Below the pieces are notes generated by a model that had not been told where the DNA came from, made no database searches, and saw nothing but the letters and a program-made list of their open reading frames with translations. From Sva-07 sp031426215 (GTDB taxonomy: Bacteria > Actinomycetota > Acidimicrobiia > Acidimicrobiales > Ilumatobacteraceae): a DNA stretch of 24,200 bases. The position numbers were made by a program, and so were the translations under genes. Positions 15,288-23,090 of this stretch are shown piece by piece. The stretch spans positions 1 through 24,200 of the forward strand of contig JANPKU010000059.1 of assembly GCA_031426215.1 (NCBI GenBank), given 5' to 3'. Numbering within the stretch: the stretch's first letter is position 1; each line of letters opens with the position of its first letter.

Positions 15288-16081
15288 CGCGAACGCACCT
15301 CCGACACGATCGCCTCGTAGCGGGTGGCGAGATCGTCGTCCGCGAGTCGGGACCAGCCGCTCGCATCGATCGTTGCGATCACGGGATAGATCCCTCGCAA
15401 CGTGTCGGGTCCACCGGTGGCCGAGTCGGCGTCGGCCGCCTCCCACAACGCTCTCGCAGCGAGGTTGACCGCTTCGTCACGACTCATGTCGCTGCGGAAG
15501 CCGACCTTGATCACGGTGCCTGCGTGCAAGCTGCCCGAGCCGGTGGTCACGTAGTCGCGTTCCTCGTAGCGGCCGCCGGTGGCGTCGTAGTCCCACAGCC
15601 GACCGCATTCACGGCGCAGGTCGTATCCGCCGAAGATCGGTACCACCACCATGCCCATCATCGCCGCCTGCAGGTTGCCACGGACCATCATCGACAGCTG
15701 GTTGGCCTTGCCCTCCAGGCTCAACGGTGTCCCTTCGACCTTCTCGTAGTGCTCGAGCTGCAGTTGGAACAGCTTGATCATCTCGAGCGCAGTGCCCGCA
15801 GCTCCGGCGATCGCGACGCCGCTGTGGCGATCGGCTTCGACCACCTTCTCCATCGTCCGGTGCGAGATCAGGTTGCCGGATGTCGCCCGCCGGTCGCCCG
15901 CCATCACCACACCCTCCGCATACGTCAAGGCCACGCAGGTGGTTGCGTGTGGCAGTGACAGCTCGCGCATGAGGTCGGTCGAGGCGCCGACCACCGGTTG
16001 TGGTCCCAGACCGACCCGACGCAACAGCTCCGGGAAACTCGACCCTGGGTCGTCCGAGGTCGAGAACAGTGGCATCGTCAC
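15284..16081 (-). CDS. prcB: Proteasome beta subunit PrcB
   Basis: A 265-residue catalytic proteasome subunit. Residues 1-46 form a propeptide removed during assembly, and cleavage in HA|TTCVAL exposes Thr47 as the nucleophile (Thr1 of the mature form). Counting from there, Asp17 and Lys33 of the active site are in place (GDRR and MEKV). ATSGN, MVRGNLQAAM and GSGSLHAG are typical of the actinobacterial family, as is DSATGGPD near the C-terminus. Fourteen copies form the two inner rings. The start is ATG at 16081, 3 bases after the pup stop. Confidence 0.96.
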   Translation of the reverse strand: MTMPLFSTSDDPGSSFPELLRRVGLGPQPVVGASTDLMRELSLPHATTCVALTYAEGVVMAGDRRATSGNLISHRTMEKVVEADRHSGVAIAGAAGTALEMIKLFQLQLEHYEKVEGTPLSLEGKANQLSMMVRGNLQAAMMGMVVVPIFGGYDLRRECGRLWDYDATGGRYEERDYVTTGSGSLHAGTVIKVGFRSDMSRDEAVNLAARALWEAADADSATGGPDTLRGIYPVIATIDASGWSRLADDDLATRYEAIVSEVRSR

Positions 16082-16084
16082 GGG

Positions 16085-16282
16085 TTACTGTCCGCCCTTT
16101 TGCACGTACGACTTCACGAAGTCCTCGGCATTGGTCTCCAACACTTCGTCGATCTCGTCGAGGAGGTCGTCGAGTTCTGCCTTGAGCTTCTCGCCTGTCG
16201 CGGTGACGGCAGGGGCCGCCTCGGCGGTGGTGTCGGCGTCGCGGCTCGTGGTGCCCTTCGACTTCTGGGTGCGTTCTGCCAT
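16085..16282 (-). CDS. pup: Prokaryotic ubiquitin-like protein Pup
   Basis: A 65-residue Pup, the modifier attached to lysines of proteins to be degraded. It is intrinsically disordered, with a coiled-coil-forming C-terminal half (GEKLKAELDDLLDEIDEVLE, residues 30-49) that binds the ARC coiled coil, then EDFVKSYVQKGGQ. It ends in GGQ, so Dop must deamidate the Gln to Glu before PafA can use it. The start ATG at 16282 has an AAGGGAAG Shine-Dalgarno-like sequence 9 bases upstream, unlike the leaderless dop start. It lies 43 bases after dop and 3 bases before prcB, as in Mycobacterium. Confidence 0.97.
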   Translation of the reverse strand: MAERTQKSKGTTSRDADTTAEAAPAVTATGEKLKAELDDLLDEIDEVLETNAEDFVKSYVQKGGQ

Positions 16283-16325
16283 CAGCGTGTGCTTCCCTTC
16301 GGTGAGTCGGATGAATGCGTTGCGG

Positions 16326-17819
16326 TCATTGTCCGAGGCGGTCGAGAAGTTCTCGTGCCGTCTCGCTCTGGTCGATCAAGGTACCAACGTGTTCGGCGGT
16401 CCCACGCAACGGTTCCATCATCGGAACCCGACGCAGCGGGTCACGACCGATGTCGAACACGAGCGAGTCCCAGTTCGCAGCCACCACGTCGTCGGGGAAT
16501 TTCTGCAGGCAGCGGCCCCGGAAATACGCGCGGGTGGTGGTCGGCGGTTCGGTCATCGCGCTGGCGACCTCGTCCGGCGTGACCATCGTGTCGAGACCGG
16601 CGCGAAGCGCCAGGCATCGGTCGATGCGCAGATCGTGGTACTGGAGATCGATCGCCTTCAACTTGGCCGAACCTGCCTCGATGTCGTGGCGGGCCGCATA
16701 GCCGTCGACGAGACGCCGCTTGGCAACCCAGTCGACCCAGTTCGCCACGGACGCAGGGTCGGATTCGAGGCCGCTCAGTACTGCTTCCCACTTCGCGAGG
16801 ACATCGGTGCCGATGCCCTCGCCGACACACTCGAGTCCATACGACTGCTCGTACTTGCGGGCACGTTCGAGGAGTCCCCACTGCACTTCCAACGCCGTCG
16901 CGCGATTGCCGTCGCGCAACCTGATCGTCTGCTGCAAGCTCGGGTCGTGGCTCACCTTGCGGATCGCCTCCACCGGGCTGGCGAGCAGCCACTCGTCGCC
17001 GAGTTCGTCGTCCTCGATCATCGCCAGCACGATGGCGGTCGTACCGACCTTGAGATACGTGGCGACCTCGCTCATGTTCGCGTCACCGACGATCACGTGG
17101 AGCCGGCGGTACTTCTGTGCGTCGGCGTGTGGCTCGTCGCGGGTGTTCACGATGGGCCGTTTCAGCGTGGTTTCCAGGCCGATCTCCTCTTCGAAGAAGT
17201 CAGCGCGCTGGCTCAATTGGTACGCAACGTGGTCGGCGGGTCGTCCCGGCAGCTCGCAACCGACCTTGCCGGCGCCGCAGAACACCTGACGGGTCACGAA
17301 GTGGGGTGTGATCTGACCGGCCATCCGGCCGAACGGAGTCTCGCGGGCGATCAGATAGTTCTCGTGGCATCCGTAGCTGTTGCCCTTGCCGTCGGAATTG
17401 TTCTTGTGCACGATGATCTCGGCACCGTCGGGCAACAGCGAGCGCACATGCTCCATCGAGGCCCGCACGATCTCTTCTGCAGCCCGGTCCCACACCAGTG
17501 CCTCGCGCGCAGTGGTGACCTCGGGCGTGGAGATCTCGGGGTGAGCATGATCGACGTAGTAGCGGGCGCCGTTGGTGAGCACCGCGTTGACGAGCATCGT
17601 CTCGACTTCGGGTGCCAGCGAGGTGTCGATGTCGAAGCCGCGAGCATCGTTGGTCGGATGCTCGTCCTCGAAGTCCCAGCCGGTGCGGCGGCGATCCCGA
17701 TTCGTCGCAGCGACGTAGGCGTTGATCAACATCGACGACGCTGACACCGGGTTGTTGTCGCCCCCGCGCACCACGATCCCGTACTCGGTCTCGATCCCGC
17801 AGACCTTCGGCAGCGCCAT
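16326..17819 (-). CDS. dop: Deamidase of Pup / depupylase Dop
   Basis: A 497-residue protein, close to mycobacterial Dop and longer than PafA. Dop deamidates the C-terminal Gln of Pup and also removes Pup from substrates. It shares the glutamine-synthetase-like fold with PafA. Glu10 (GIETEYG) and the key Asp90 (YYVDHAHPEIS) are present. The Dop loop, absent from PafA, lies around residues 40-66 (GWDFEDEHP and NDARGFDID). Dop-specific blocks include HKNNSDGKGNSYG, QLSQRADFFEEEIGLETTLK and TTTRAYFRGRCLQKF. The ATG at 17819 is used; TAGGTT lies 6 bases upstream with no Shine-Dalgarno. It leads the dop-pup-prcB-prcA operon. Confidence 0.96.
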   Translation of the reverse strand: MALPKVCGIETEYGIVVRGGDNNPVSASSMLINAYVAATNRDRRRTGWDFEDEHPTNDARGFDIDTSLAPEVETMLVNAVLTNGARYYVDHAHPEISTPEVTTAREALVWDRAAEEIVRASMEHVRSLLPDGAEIIVHKNNSDGKGNSYGCHENYLIARETPFGRMAGQITPHFVTRQVFCGAGKVGCELPGRPADHVAYQLSQRADFFEEEIGLETTLKRPIVNTRDEPHADAQKYRRLHVIVGDANMSEVATYLKVGTTAIVLAMIEDDELGDEWLLASPVEAIRKVSHDPSLQQTIRLRDGNRATALEVQWGLLERARKYEQSYGLECVGEGIGTDVLAKWEAVLSGLESDPASVANWVDWVAKRRLVDGYAARHDIEAGSAKLKAIDLQYHDLRIDRCLALRAGLDTMVTPDEVASAMTEPPTTTRAYFRGRCLQKFPDDVVAANWDSLVFDIGRDPLRRVPMMEPLRGTAEHVGTLIDQSETARELLDRLGQ

Positions 17820-17825
17820 GCAACG

Positions 17826-17831
17826 AACCTA
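17826..17831 (-). promoter_or_regulatory. Leaderless -10 hexamer TAGGTT for the dop-pup-prcBA operon
   Basis: TAGGTT, then CGTTGC, then ATG at 17819, on the minus strand. The hexamer is the same as that before pafA. A short hairpin (CGGAGC/GCTCCG, 17833-17849) lies just upstream. Confidence 0.55.
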
Positions 17832-17903
17832 GCGGAGCCGCCAGCTCCGGCGACGTTCAGCTCGGATTACGTCAGGGGTCAGACCTGCGATGTAAACGGC
17901 CGC

Positions 17904-19121
17904 TCAGATGACGTCGAAGCGGACTCCTGCGTGCGCTTCGAGGCGTTCGACCAGTGCGTCGCCGAACGCGCTGGCCGGCGTCCAGAATCCACCGCCGACA
18001 TCATCTGCCGTGAGATCGAGGAACGCCACCGCCGACTCGCCGAGCATCTTGGCCGTCGAGCCGTAGCCGGGATCGGCGTCGCCGGTCACTTTCGTGCGGA
18101 TCTCGTGGCCGCCGGCCGTACGACCGATGAATCGCAGATCGAAGAACCCGGCCGCCTGCTTGGCCTCGCTCGGTCCGCTGCCCGGCTTCGGGATCACTCT
18201 GCCCAACAACTTCCGGGTCGGTGCGAAGCTGGCAGCGCCGGCGAATGCAGCGAGACCTGCAGTCATGCCCCACGCCGCCACTCCCCCGGCCAAACCGTCG
18301 CCGGTCATCATCGTCTCGCCATAGGTGAAGTCACGACCCCACGGCTGGCCCAGCAGGGCATGGCTGCGCAACACCACCGCAGCGTTCGTGGGTGCCATCA
18401 CGAACGGAGCGACCCAGCTCTCGAAGCGAGCGTCACGGGTCGGTCGTCGCATTCCCGGCTGCTTCGGACCGTGGCGCATGTCGAGCGGGGCGAGCACGTA
18501 GGCGTCGCCGACCACCTTGCGAAGCTCGGGGTCATCGGCCATCTCTTCGAACATCTGCATTCCACTGGCAGCGGTCCCGCCACTCACGCCGCCCTTGGCG
18601 CCCTTGACCGACATTCGCACTTCCGTACACGGCTCTCCGAACTGTTCGAGTGCCCGCTGCTGAATGAACCAGGTGCCGAGATCGGACGGGATCGAGTCGA
18701 ACCCACACGTGTGCACGATCCGGGCACCGGTCACTTCGGCTCGGGCCTGATGCTCGTCGATCATCCGGCGCATCCACTGCACCTCGCCGGTGAGGTCGCA
18801 GTAGTCGCCCCCGGCCTCGACCACCGCGGCGACGAGTGCCGATCCGTGGAGCGAATAGGGACCGACCGTCGATGCGACCACCTTCGTCGAGGCAGCCATC
18901 TCGTCGAGGGCGACACGATCGGCCGCGTCAGCGACGATTCGCGGAACGTTTGCGCCGGTCGAGAGGGCGACCTGTTCGAGCTTCGATGCGCTGCGCCCCG
19001 CGATCGCCCACCGCAGGCCACCATCGGTGCCATGGCGCCCGACGAGGTACTTGCACAGGATCTGGCCGACGAAGCTCGTCGCTCCGTACACGACGACGTC
19101 GTACTGGCGATCGCTGTTCAC
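17904..19121 (-). CDS. Saccharopine-dehydrogenase-like / trans-acting enoyl reductase family protein
   Basis: A 405-residue protein with an N-terminal Rossmann fold (VVVYGATSFVGQ, residues 9-20) and the family segments VASTVGPYSLHG, GGDYCDLTGEVQW and HTCGFDSIPSDLG. Mycobacterial relatives are annotated as saccharopine-dehydrogenase-like or, in one case, a trans-acting enoyl reductase for phenolic glycolipids. A hydrophobic stretch near residues 275-300 is shared with those proteins and may touch the membrane. The substrate is unknown, and there is no sign of lysine metabolism nearby. The start is GTG at 19121, overlapping the arc stop as GTGA. It therefore sits in one operon with arc, 84 bases upstream of dop. 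Confidence 0.82.
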   Translation of the reverse strand: MNSDRQYDVVVYGATSFVGQILCKYLVGRHGTDGGLRWAIAGRSASKLEQVALSTGANVPRIVADAADRVALDEMAASTKVVASTVGPYSLHGSALVAAVVEAGGDYCDLTGEVQWMRRMIDEHQARAEVTGARIVHTCGFDSIPSDLGTWFIQQRALEQFGEPCTEVRMSVKGAKGGVSGGTAASGMQMFEEMADDPELRKVVGDAYVLAPLDMRHGPKQPGMRRPTRDARFESWVAPFVMAPTNAAVVLRSHALLGQPWGRDFTYGETMMTGDGLAGGVAAWGMTAGLAAFAGAASFAPTRKLLGRVIPKPGSGPSEAKQAAGFFDLRFIGRTAGGHEIRTKVTGDADPGYGSTAKMLGESAVAFLDLTADDVGGGFWTPASAFGDALVERLEAHAGVRFDVI

Positions 19122-20848
19122 AGGTACTGTCCGGTGGCGACCCGTTCGATGGCTCGGCCGCCGGCGACATCGGCCTCCGTCTCCTTCGACACGAGCGTTC
19201 GGATGAACACGATCCGCTCGCCCTTCTTGCCCGAGATCTTCGCCCAGTCGTCAGGGTTGGTGGTGTTCGGCAGGTCTTCGTGTTCCTTGTACTCCTGCTT
19301 GATCGAATCGATCAGGTCCTGGGTGCTGACACCCTTGGTTCCGCCGCTGATCACTCGCTTGATTGCCAGCTTCTTGGCACGGCGCACCACGTTCTCGATC
19401 ATGGCGCCCGACGAGAAGTCCTTGTAGTACAAGATCTCCTTGTCGCCGTTCTGGTAGGTGACCTCGAGGAATCGGTTCGCCTCGTCATCGCGGTACATCT
19501 CGTCGACGGTCGCGGCGATCATGTCCGGGATCGACTCGTCGGGAGCGATGGGGATCTCGTTGGTGAGATACCTGGCGAAGATCGCTGCGGCGGCTGCAGC
19601 ATTGGGGCGCTCGATCTTGATCTTCACGTCGAGACGCCCAGGGCGCAGGATTGCCGGGTCGATCAGGTCCTCTCGGTTCGTCGCCCCGATCACGATCACG
19701 TTCTTCAAGCCCTCGACGCCATCGATCTCGGCCAGCAACTGTGGCACGATCGTCGACTCCATGTCGGAGCTGATCCCCGTCCCACGGGTGCGGAACATCG
19801 AATCCATTTCGTCGAAGAACACGATCACCGGCCAGCCTTCGTCGCTCTTTTCACGGGCACGCTGGAATACGAGACGAATTTGGCGTTCGGTCTCGCCCAC
19901 GTACTTGTTGAGCAGTTCGGGTCCCTTGATGTTGATGAAGTAGCTGCGACCCTTGCCTTCACCGATCGTGTCGGCAACCTTCTTGGCCAAGCTGTTGGCG
20001 ACCGCCTTGGCGATCAGAGTCTTGCCGCACCCCGGGGGCCCGTAGAGCAGGATCCCCTTTGGCGCCGGCAACTGGTGCTCGGCGAACAGGTCCTGATGGA
20101 GGAACGGCAACTCGACGGCGTCGGCGATCTGCTCGATCTGGTCGTCGAGGCCACCGATGTCGGTGTAGGAGATGTCCGGCACCTCTTCGAGCAGCAGATG
20201 CTCGACCTCTGGCCGCGGCAACTTCTCGAGGAGCAGATTCGAGCGCACGTCGAGACGGAGATGGTCGCCGGCACGGATGTGCATGCCGCGGATGGTGTCG
20301 GCCATCTCGCACACCCGCTCCTCATCGGCACGACCGACCACCACGATGCGAACGCCGTCCTCCATCACTTCTTTCACGGTGACGACCTCGCCGGTGATCT
20401 CCGGCGCCCGAGCCATCACGACGTTGAAGCTCTCGTTCAGCACGACTTCTGCACCGCGATCGAGCATTTCGTGGTCGATGTCCGGATGCAGCGCCACGCG
20501 CATCTTGCGGCCACTGGTGAGGATGTCGACGGTGTCGTCGTCGTTCTTGCCGACCACGATGCCGTACGCCGATGGCGGCTGAGACAGCTTGTCGACCTCG
20601 TCTCGCAAGGTGGCGATGTGCTCTCGCGCCTCGCGCAGCGTGTACGAGAGCTTCTCGTTCTGGCCGACTGCGGCAGCGAGTTGGCCCTTGGTCTCGAGGA
20701 GCCGCTCCTCGAGGGAATGCACACGTTTCGGGCCGTCGGCCAGTCGCGCCCGAAGGTGCGCGATCTCTTCGTGCAGGGCGGCCAACTGTTCGATGTCGTC
20801 GGCGCCGGCTTCGTTGGTCGACCCGGGATCGTCCGCAGAGGTTGCCAT
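19118..20848 (-). CDS. arc: Proteasome-associated AAA ATPase ARC (Mpa)
   Basis: A 576-residue hexameric ATPase that binds pupylated proteins, unfolds them and feeds them to the PrcAB core. Domains in order: an N-terminal coiled coil (about 18-90), which docks Pup; a double OB region (about 92-210); and an AAA module with Walker A GPPGCGKT (270-277), pore loop KYVGE (315-319), Walker B VFFDEMD (343-349), sensor GATN (388-391) and RPGR (402-405). The C-terminus is GQYL, the motif that docks into the proteasome alpha ring. I use the ATG at 20848; a GTG at 20863 overlaps a TACATT hexamer that would serve as the -10 for a leaderless message. It is followed by the reductase-like gene, and is divergent from a ferredoxin gene. 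Confidence 0.96.
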   Translation of the reverse strand: MATSADDPGSTNEAGADDIEQLAALHEEIAHLRARLADGPKRVHSLEERLLETKGQLAAAVGQNEKLSYTLREAREHIATLRDEVDKLSQPPSAYGIVVGKNDDDTVDILTSGRKMRVALHPDIDHEMLDRGAEVVLNESFNVVMARAPEITGEVVTVKEVMEDGVRIVVVGRADEERVCEMADTIRGMHIRAGDHLRLDVRSNLLLEKLPRPEVEHLLLEEVPDISYTDIGGLDDQIEQIADAVELPFLHQDLFAEHQLPAPKGILLYGPPGCGKTLIAKAVANSLAKKVADTIGEGKGRSYFINIKGPELLNKYVGETERQIRLVFQRAREKSDEGWPVIVFFDEMDSMFRTRGTGISSDMESTIVPQLLAEIDGVEGLKNVIVIGATNREDLIDPAILRPGRLDVKIKIERPNAAAAAAIFARYLTNEIPIAPDESIPDMIAATVDEMYRDDEANRFLEVTYQNGDKEILYYKDFSSGAMIENVVRRAKKLAIKRVISGGTKGVSTQDLIDSIKQEYKEHEDLPNTTNPDDWAKISGKKGERIVFIRTLVSKETEADVAGGRAIERVATGQYL

Positions 20849-20854
20849 GAATCG

Positions 20855-20860
20855 AATGTA
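20855..20860 (-). promoter_or_regulatory. Leaderless -10 hexamer TACATT for arc
   Basis: TACATT, then CGATTC, then ATG at 20848, on the minus strand. The 6-base spacing supports the ATG rather than the GTG at 20863 as the start. Confidence 0.5.
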
Positions 20861-20880
20861 CACGCGGCAACACAGATCGT

Positions 20881-20906
20881 GTTTGCACGTGCTTGGCCGT
20901 GTAAAC
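20881..20906. promoter_or_regulatory. Inverted repeat between arc and the ferredoxin gene
   Basis: GTTTGCAC (20881-20888) and GTGTAAAC (20899-20906) form an inverted repeat with one mismatch and a 10-base spacer. It sits between the two divergent starts, 33 bases from the arc ATG and 44 from the ferredoxin ATG, and could bind a dimeric regulator. The TAAACT at 20902-20907 could be a ferredoxin -10, so the repeat would cover it. Confidence 0.35.
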
Positions 20907-20936
20907 TTCGGAATCTAGGACACTGACCACTGAACG

Positions 20937-20941
20937 AGGAG
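20937..20941 (+). promoter_or_regulatory. Shine-Dalgarno sequence of the ferredoxin gene
   Basis: AGGAG ends 9 bases before the ATG at 20951. This is notable because the other operon heads nearby lack one. Confidence 0.7.
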
Positions 20942-20950
20942 CCCACTGAC

Positions 20951-21196
20951 ATGAAGGTCTGGATCGACCAGGATCTGTGCACCGGCGACGGCCTGTGCGA
21001 GGAGATCGCCCCCGACGTCTTCACCCTGCTCGACGACGGGCTCGCATATGTCGTCGAAAGTGGCAAGATCTTTGCCGAGGCCAAGGGAAACGCCCAGGGC
21101 GCCGAAGGCCTCGCCGAGATCCCCGACGGTCAACTCGAAGCGGTCATCGAATCCGCCGAGGAATGCCCCGGCGAGTGCATCTACATCGAACCCTGA
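20951..21196 (+). CDS. Ferredoxin, probably [3Fe-4S] type
   Basis: An 81-residue acidic ferredoxin. The cluster cysteines are Cys10 and Cys16 in DLCTGDGLCEE, and Cys72 in EECPGEC; Asp13 sits where the second cysteine of a 4Fe ferredoxin would be, which indicates a [3Fe-4S] cluster, or a 4Fe cluster with an aspartate ligand. Cys76 is a fourth, extra cysteine. Such small ferredoxins pass single electrons to cytochrome P450s and other oxidoreductases; no such partner is in the window. A good Shine-Dalgarno (AGGAG) precedes the ATG. It is divergent from arc by 102 bases and followed by a strong terminator. Confidence 0.92.
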   Translation: MKVWIDQDLCTGDGLCEEIAPDVFTLLDDGLAYVVESGKIFAEAKGNAQGAEGLAEIPDGQLEAVIESAEECPGECIYIEP

Positions 21197-21219
21197 TCGC
21201 CCACTGAACGAATTCGACG

Positions 21220-21251
21220 AACGACCCCGGGTCTCAGCACCCGGGGTCGTT
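21220..21251 (+). terminator. Rho-independent-like terminator after the ferredoxin gene
   Basis: Perfect 12-base arms (AACGACCCCGGG at 21220-21231 and its complement at 21240-21251) enclose an 8-base loop. The 3' side ends in a short TTT. It follows the ferredoxin stop by 23 bases. Confidence 0.8.
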
Positions 21252-21260
21252 TCGCGCTTG

Positions 21261-21300
21261 CGATGAGCGAAACGCCGGTATCCGGGCGGTTCGCTCATCG
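21261..21300 (-). terminator. Second hairpin, probably the terminator of the trmI operon
   Basis: Arms at 21261-21276 and 21285-21300 pair over 16 bases with one mismatch, around an 8-base loop. It lies 20 bases after the trmI stop on the minus strand and would end that operon. No T tract follows, so rho-independence is uncertain. Confidence 0.55.
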
Positions 21301-21320
21301 CCCGGTGTTGCCGGTCGGCG

Positions 21321-22106
21321 TCAGGTCGGGTTTCGGCCGAGGAATCGGGCGACACTCAAGAACGCCGTGTGCGCAACCATTCGGTGATCGGGACGAACCG
21401 CCATGCCCTCGATGTGCCAGCCGCGATGCAACACCTCGATCGTTCGGGCATCGATCCACTTGCCCTTGAGCGCCTCACGCACCTGCACCGCCTGGGTGAT
21501 CGACGGGGTGTAGGCCAGCAGCAATCCGCCCGGCTGCAGCACTGCTTCGGCGTTGTCCACCACGTTCCACGGCTCGGGCAGGTCGAGCACGATCCGGTCG
21601 AACATCCCCAATGCCGGGTCGATCGCTTCGTAGCTGTCGGCGATGTGTACGTCGTACCGTTCGAGCACTGCCGAGCCGAGGAAGCTCTCGACGTTCTTTC
21701 TCGCACGGTTCGCGAAGTCCTCGCGGATCTCGTAACCGACGATGTCGGCGCCGTAGCGCAACATCGTCATCGACAGGGCGCCCGATCCGATTCCGGTCTC
21801 GAACACCCGAACGCCCGGCCCGATGTCGGCGAGCATGCAGATCGGTGCCAGATCCTTCGGATAGATCACCTGGGCGCCGCGCGGCATCTCGACCACGAAG
21901 TCCTCGAGCGTCGGTCGGAGAACTGTGTACTCGGAGCCTTTCGTCGAACGCACGACGACTCCCTCGCGCTGACCGATCATCTCGGCGTGCGTCACGAAAC
22001 CGTTGTGGCTGTGGAACTCGCCCTCGGCAGTGAGGTCGATCAGATAGCGCCGCTTCTTGGAATCGAGCAGCAGCGCCTTCTCCCCCGCCGTGAACAGACC
22101 GGTCAT
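21321..22106 (-). CDS. trmI: tRNA (adenine-58-N1)-methyltransferase TrmI
   Basis: A 261-residue class I methyltransferase that makes m1A58 in the T loop of tRNA using S-adenosylmethionine. A small N-terminal beta domain (about 1-70) is followed by RGAQVIYPKDL (76-86), the SAM-binding motif I VFETGIGSGALS (101-112), VGYEIREDFA, and the catalytic-region LDLPEPW (174-180), all as in mycobacterial and Thermus TrmI. The ATG at 22106 overlaps the ttuA stop as ATGA. The frame upstream to 23057 is only the shadow of ttuA. In M. tuberculosis trmI (Rv2118c) also lies just upstream of mpa, so its position is ancestral. Confidence 0.94.
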   Translation of the reverse strand: MTGLFTAGEKALLLDSKKRRYLIDLTAEGEFHSHNGFVTHAEMIGQREGVVVRSTKGSEYTVLRPTLEDFVVEMPRGAQVIYPKDLAPICMLADIGPGVRVFETGIGSGALSMTMLRYGADIVGYEIREDFANRARKNVESFLGSAVLERYDVHIADSYEAIDPALGMFDRIVLDLPEPWNVVDNAEAVLQPGGLLLAYTPSITQAVQVREALKGKWIDARTIEVLHRGWHIEGMAVRPDHRMVAHTAFLSVARFLGRNPT

Positions 22107-23077
22107 CGTCGCCTCACCTTCCCACCACGTGTCAACAGCATCTCGACCGGCACGGGCTCGTGCTCGCTCGACTTCTCCACCAGTCGACAGAATGCACAGA
22201 TCTCGGTGGTCGTCGGCGAGCCGCATCGCTCGCAGTCGTTCAGCTCCCCGGCTGCAGCGGCCGACCGCCCTGCGAGCAGCGGCGCCATCCGTTCGAGGAA
22301 GCCGAGGTAGAACGAGGCTTTCGCTCCCGGTGATGTCGCCTCCACTGCGTTGAGCGACTCCTTGTACGACAGGTGACGATTGCCCGCCGCGATCGGGCAT
22401 TCCTCGACCACGTAGTCGATGCCTCGAACCAGACACCAGGCCGCCATCTCGCGCTCGGTGAGTCGGATCAACGGCTTCACTTTCTTGGGAAAGCCGTTGC
22501 CGGCAGGCAGCACCGGCATCTGTCGTGCGAGGTAGTCGATGTCCCATCGCAACGTGTTGCCGAACAGCACTGCTGCCTCGTCGTCGAGGTTGTGGCCGGT
22601 GACCACGACGTCGTAGTCGCCATCGAGGGCAGCCTTGTCGAAGAGCCGCCGCTTCGAGAGACCACACGCCGAGCAGGGCACCCGACCCGTCGCTTTCGAC
22701 GCCGTCGGCACGTCGTAGCCGTACTCGTTGCGCAGGTCGATCGTCTGCAGGTGCAGTCCTCGCTCGTCGGCGAATCGTTGCACGTAGCCACCGCTGTCGG
22801 TCGAGTACTCGCCGATACCGAGCCCGATGTACAGCCCGTCTGCGTGATAACCCGCCTCGATCAGCATGTCCCAGACGGCGAGCGAGTCCTTGCCGCCGCT
22901 GACGGCCACCAGGATCCGGTCGTCGATCGACAACATGTCGAAGTCCTCGATCGCCTTGGCCATCTGGCGTCGACACAGCTGCTGGAGGTGTTCGGCGCAG
23001 AACTTGGCGTTGTGGCGCGGCAGGTCGATGACAGCAGGCCCCTTGCACACGCGGCACTTGCTTGCGACAGCGGTCAT
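22103..23077 (-). CDS. ttuA: tRNA-5-methyluridine(54) 2-sulfurtransferase TtuA-like (PP-loop family)
   Basis: A 324-residue protein collinear with Thermus TtuA, which puts sulfur on U54 of tRNA using TtuB thiocarboxylate. An N-terminal zinc finger (Cys8, Cys11, Cys27, His30) is followed by the ATP-binding PP-loop SGGKDS (60-65), IGLGIGEYS, then PCSACGLSKRR with Cys135 and Cys138, GHNLDDEAAVLFGN, and EECP with Cys227. These three cysteines hold the [4Fe-4S] cluster in Thermus TtuA. A C-terminal zinc finger (Cys282, Cys285, Cys294, Cys297) completes it. TtcA is the other PP-loop Fe-S thiolase but lacks these two zinc fingers. The start ATG at 23077 is 13 bases after ttuB. Confidence 0.9.
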   Translation of the reverse strand: MTAVASKCRVCKGPAVIDLPRHNAKFCAEHLQQLCRRQMAKAIEDFDMLSIDDRILVAVSGGKDSLAVWDMLIEAGYHADGLYIGLGIGEYSTDSGGYVQRFADERGLHLQTIDLRNEYGYDVPTASKATGRVPCSACGLSKRRLFDKAALDGDYDVVVTGHNLDDEAAVLFGNTLRWDIDYLARQMPVLPAGNGFPKKVKPLIRLTEREMAAWCLVRGIDYVVEECPIAAGNRHLSYKESLNAVEATSPGAKASFYLGFLERMAPLLAGRSAAAAGELNDCERCGSPTTTEICAFCRLVEKSSEHEPVPVEMLLTRGGKVRRR

Positions 23078-23090
23078 CGATCGCCCGACA

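Noticed and set aside
15774..17744. 656-codon + strand frame
   Set aside because: It is antisense to prcB, pup and dop, all of which have clear catalytic motifs.
18836..20926. 696-codon + strand frame
   Set aside because: It is antisense to arc and the reductase-like gene, with low-complexity composition.
22107..23057. N-terminal extension of TrmI
   Set aside because: It overlaps all of ttuA in another frame, and TrmI homology starts at the ATG at 22106.
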